Assembly (NCBI GenBank): GCA_020725625.1
Contig: DYET01000168.1
Coordinates: 1 to 51,835 of the forward strand
Direction: 5' to 3'
Source of the DNA: Desulfovirgula sp.
Lineage (GTDB): Bacteria; Bacillota; Desulfotomaculia; Desulfotomaculales; Desulfocucumaceae
Length of the DNA: 51,835 nt
Shown: positions 51,794 through 51,835 of the stretch, piece by piece
Layout: each line of letters begins with the position of its first letter
How positions within the stretch are numbered: position 1 is the first letter of the stretch
The notes under the pieces: generated by a model
Seen by the model: the letters and a program-made list of their open reading frames with translations, nothing else
What the model was told of the DNA's origin: nothing
The model's database searches: none
Position numbers and translations under genes: made by a program

Positions 51794-51835
51794 CTGCCTT
51801 TTTTTAAGCGGTCTGCGTCAAGATTTAGTAGGTAG

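Overview
The window is GC-rich chromosomal DNA from an endospore-forming, probably anaerobic Firmicute. The complete spoIIIAA-AH operon, a DUF3243 gene, a YabG-like gene, a CD1247-type gene and strong AGGAGG-like ribosome binding sites all point there. The mix of a fumarate reductase-like module, SucCD/CitE-type enzymes and a two-component pyruvate carboxylase would suit the Desulfotomaculum/Pelotomaculum part of the Clostridia, but that placement is inference.

Positions 1-7,240 hold a minus-strand catabolic operon: CitE-like lyase, divergent SucC-like and SucD-like acyl-CoA synthetase subunits, MmgE/PrpD enzyme, fumarate reductase-like flavoprotein and iron-sulfur subunit, and a short DUF1847-like remnant. 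A near-consensus sigma-54 promoter precedes it, with three TTTCA-N4-TGAAA dyads upstream. A sigma-54 enhancer-binding regulator lies 5 kb away. The set can be read as oxidation of a dicarboxylate, hydration, CoA activation and C-C cleavage. The iron-sulfur subunit has lost exactly the three ligands of the [3Fe-4S] cluster.

Positions 7,449-12,392 (plus strand) carry an alkyl-DHAP-synthase-like flavoprotein, a glycerol-3-phosphate dehydrogenase and an FGGY kinase. Then come the regulator (minus), panB-panE (plus), and accC with an oadA-accB fusion (minus). Positions 19,513-25,141 are the spoIIIA operon. Next are a CoA-disulfide-reductase-like protein with a rhodanese domain, a CD1247-type zinc-ribbon protein, efp, pepP, aroQ, a PmbA/TldE protein, a YabG-like mini-protein, DUF3243 and a small membrane protein.

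Positions 33,044-51,697 are an integrated element of about 18.6 kb inserted in the 3' part of tRNA-Leu(CAG). A 59-bp duplicated att core bounds it. The intact tRNA is at the right end beside the tyrosine integrase and a ribbon-helix-helix protein. The left copy abuts what looks like the tRNA's original terminator. The element encodes HTH regulators, a CHC2 primase fragment with a P-loop helicase-like protein, a TubC-like docking-domain protein, an Ada-like zinc protein, a terminase-small-subunit-like protein, a 1,395-residue tape measure protein, a protein with a proteasome-like N-terminal domain, a HExxH metalloprotease and a lipoprotein. No capsid, portal or large terminase gene is visible. 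Two arrays of TATCTCC/GGAGATA sites in opposite orientation lie near its two ends and share a 43-bp inverted block (42/43 identical). Their function is unknown to me and they are the most unusual DNA structure here.
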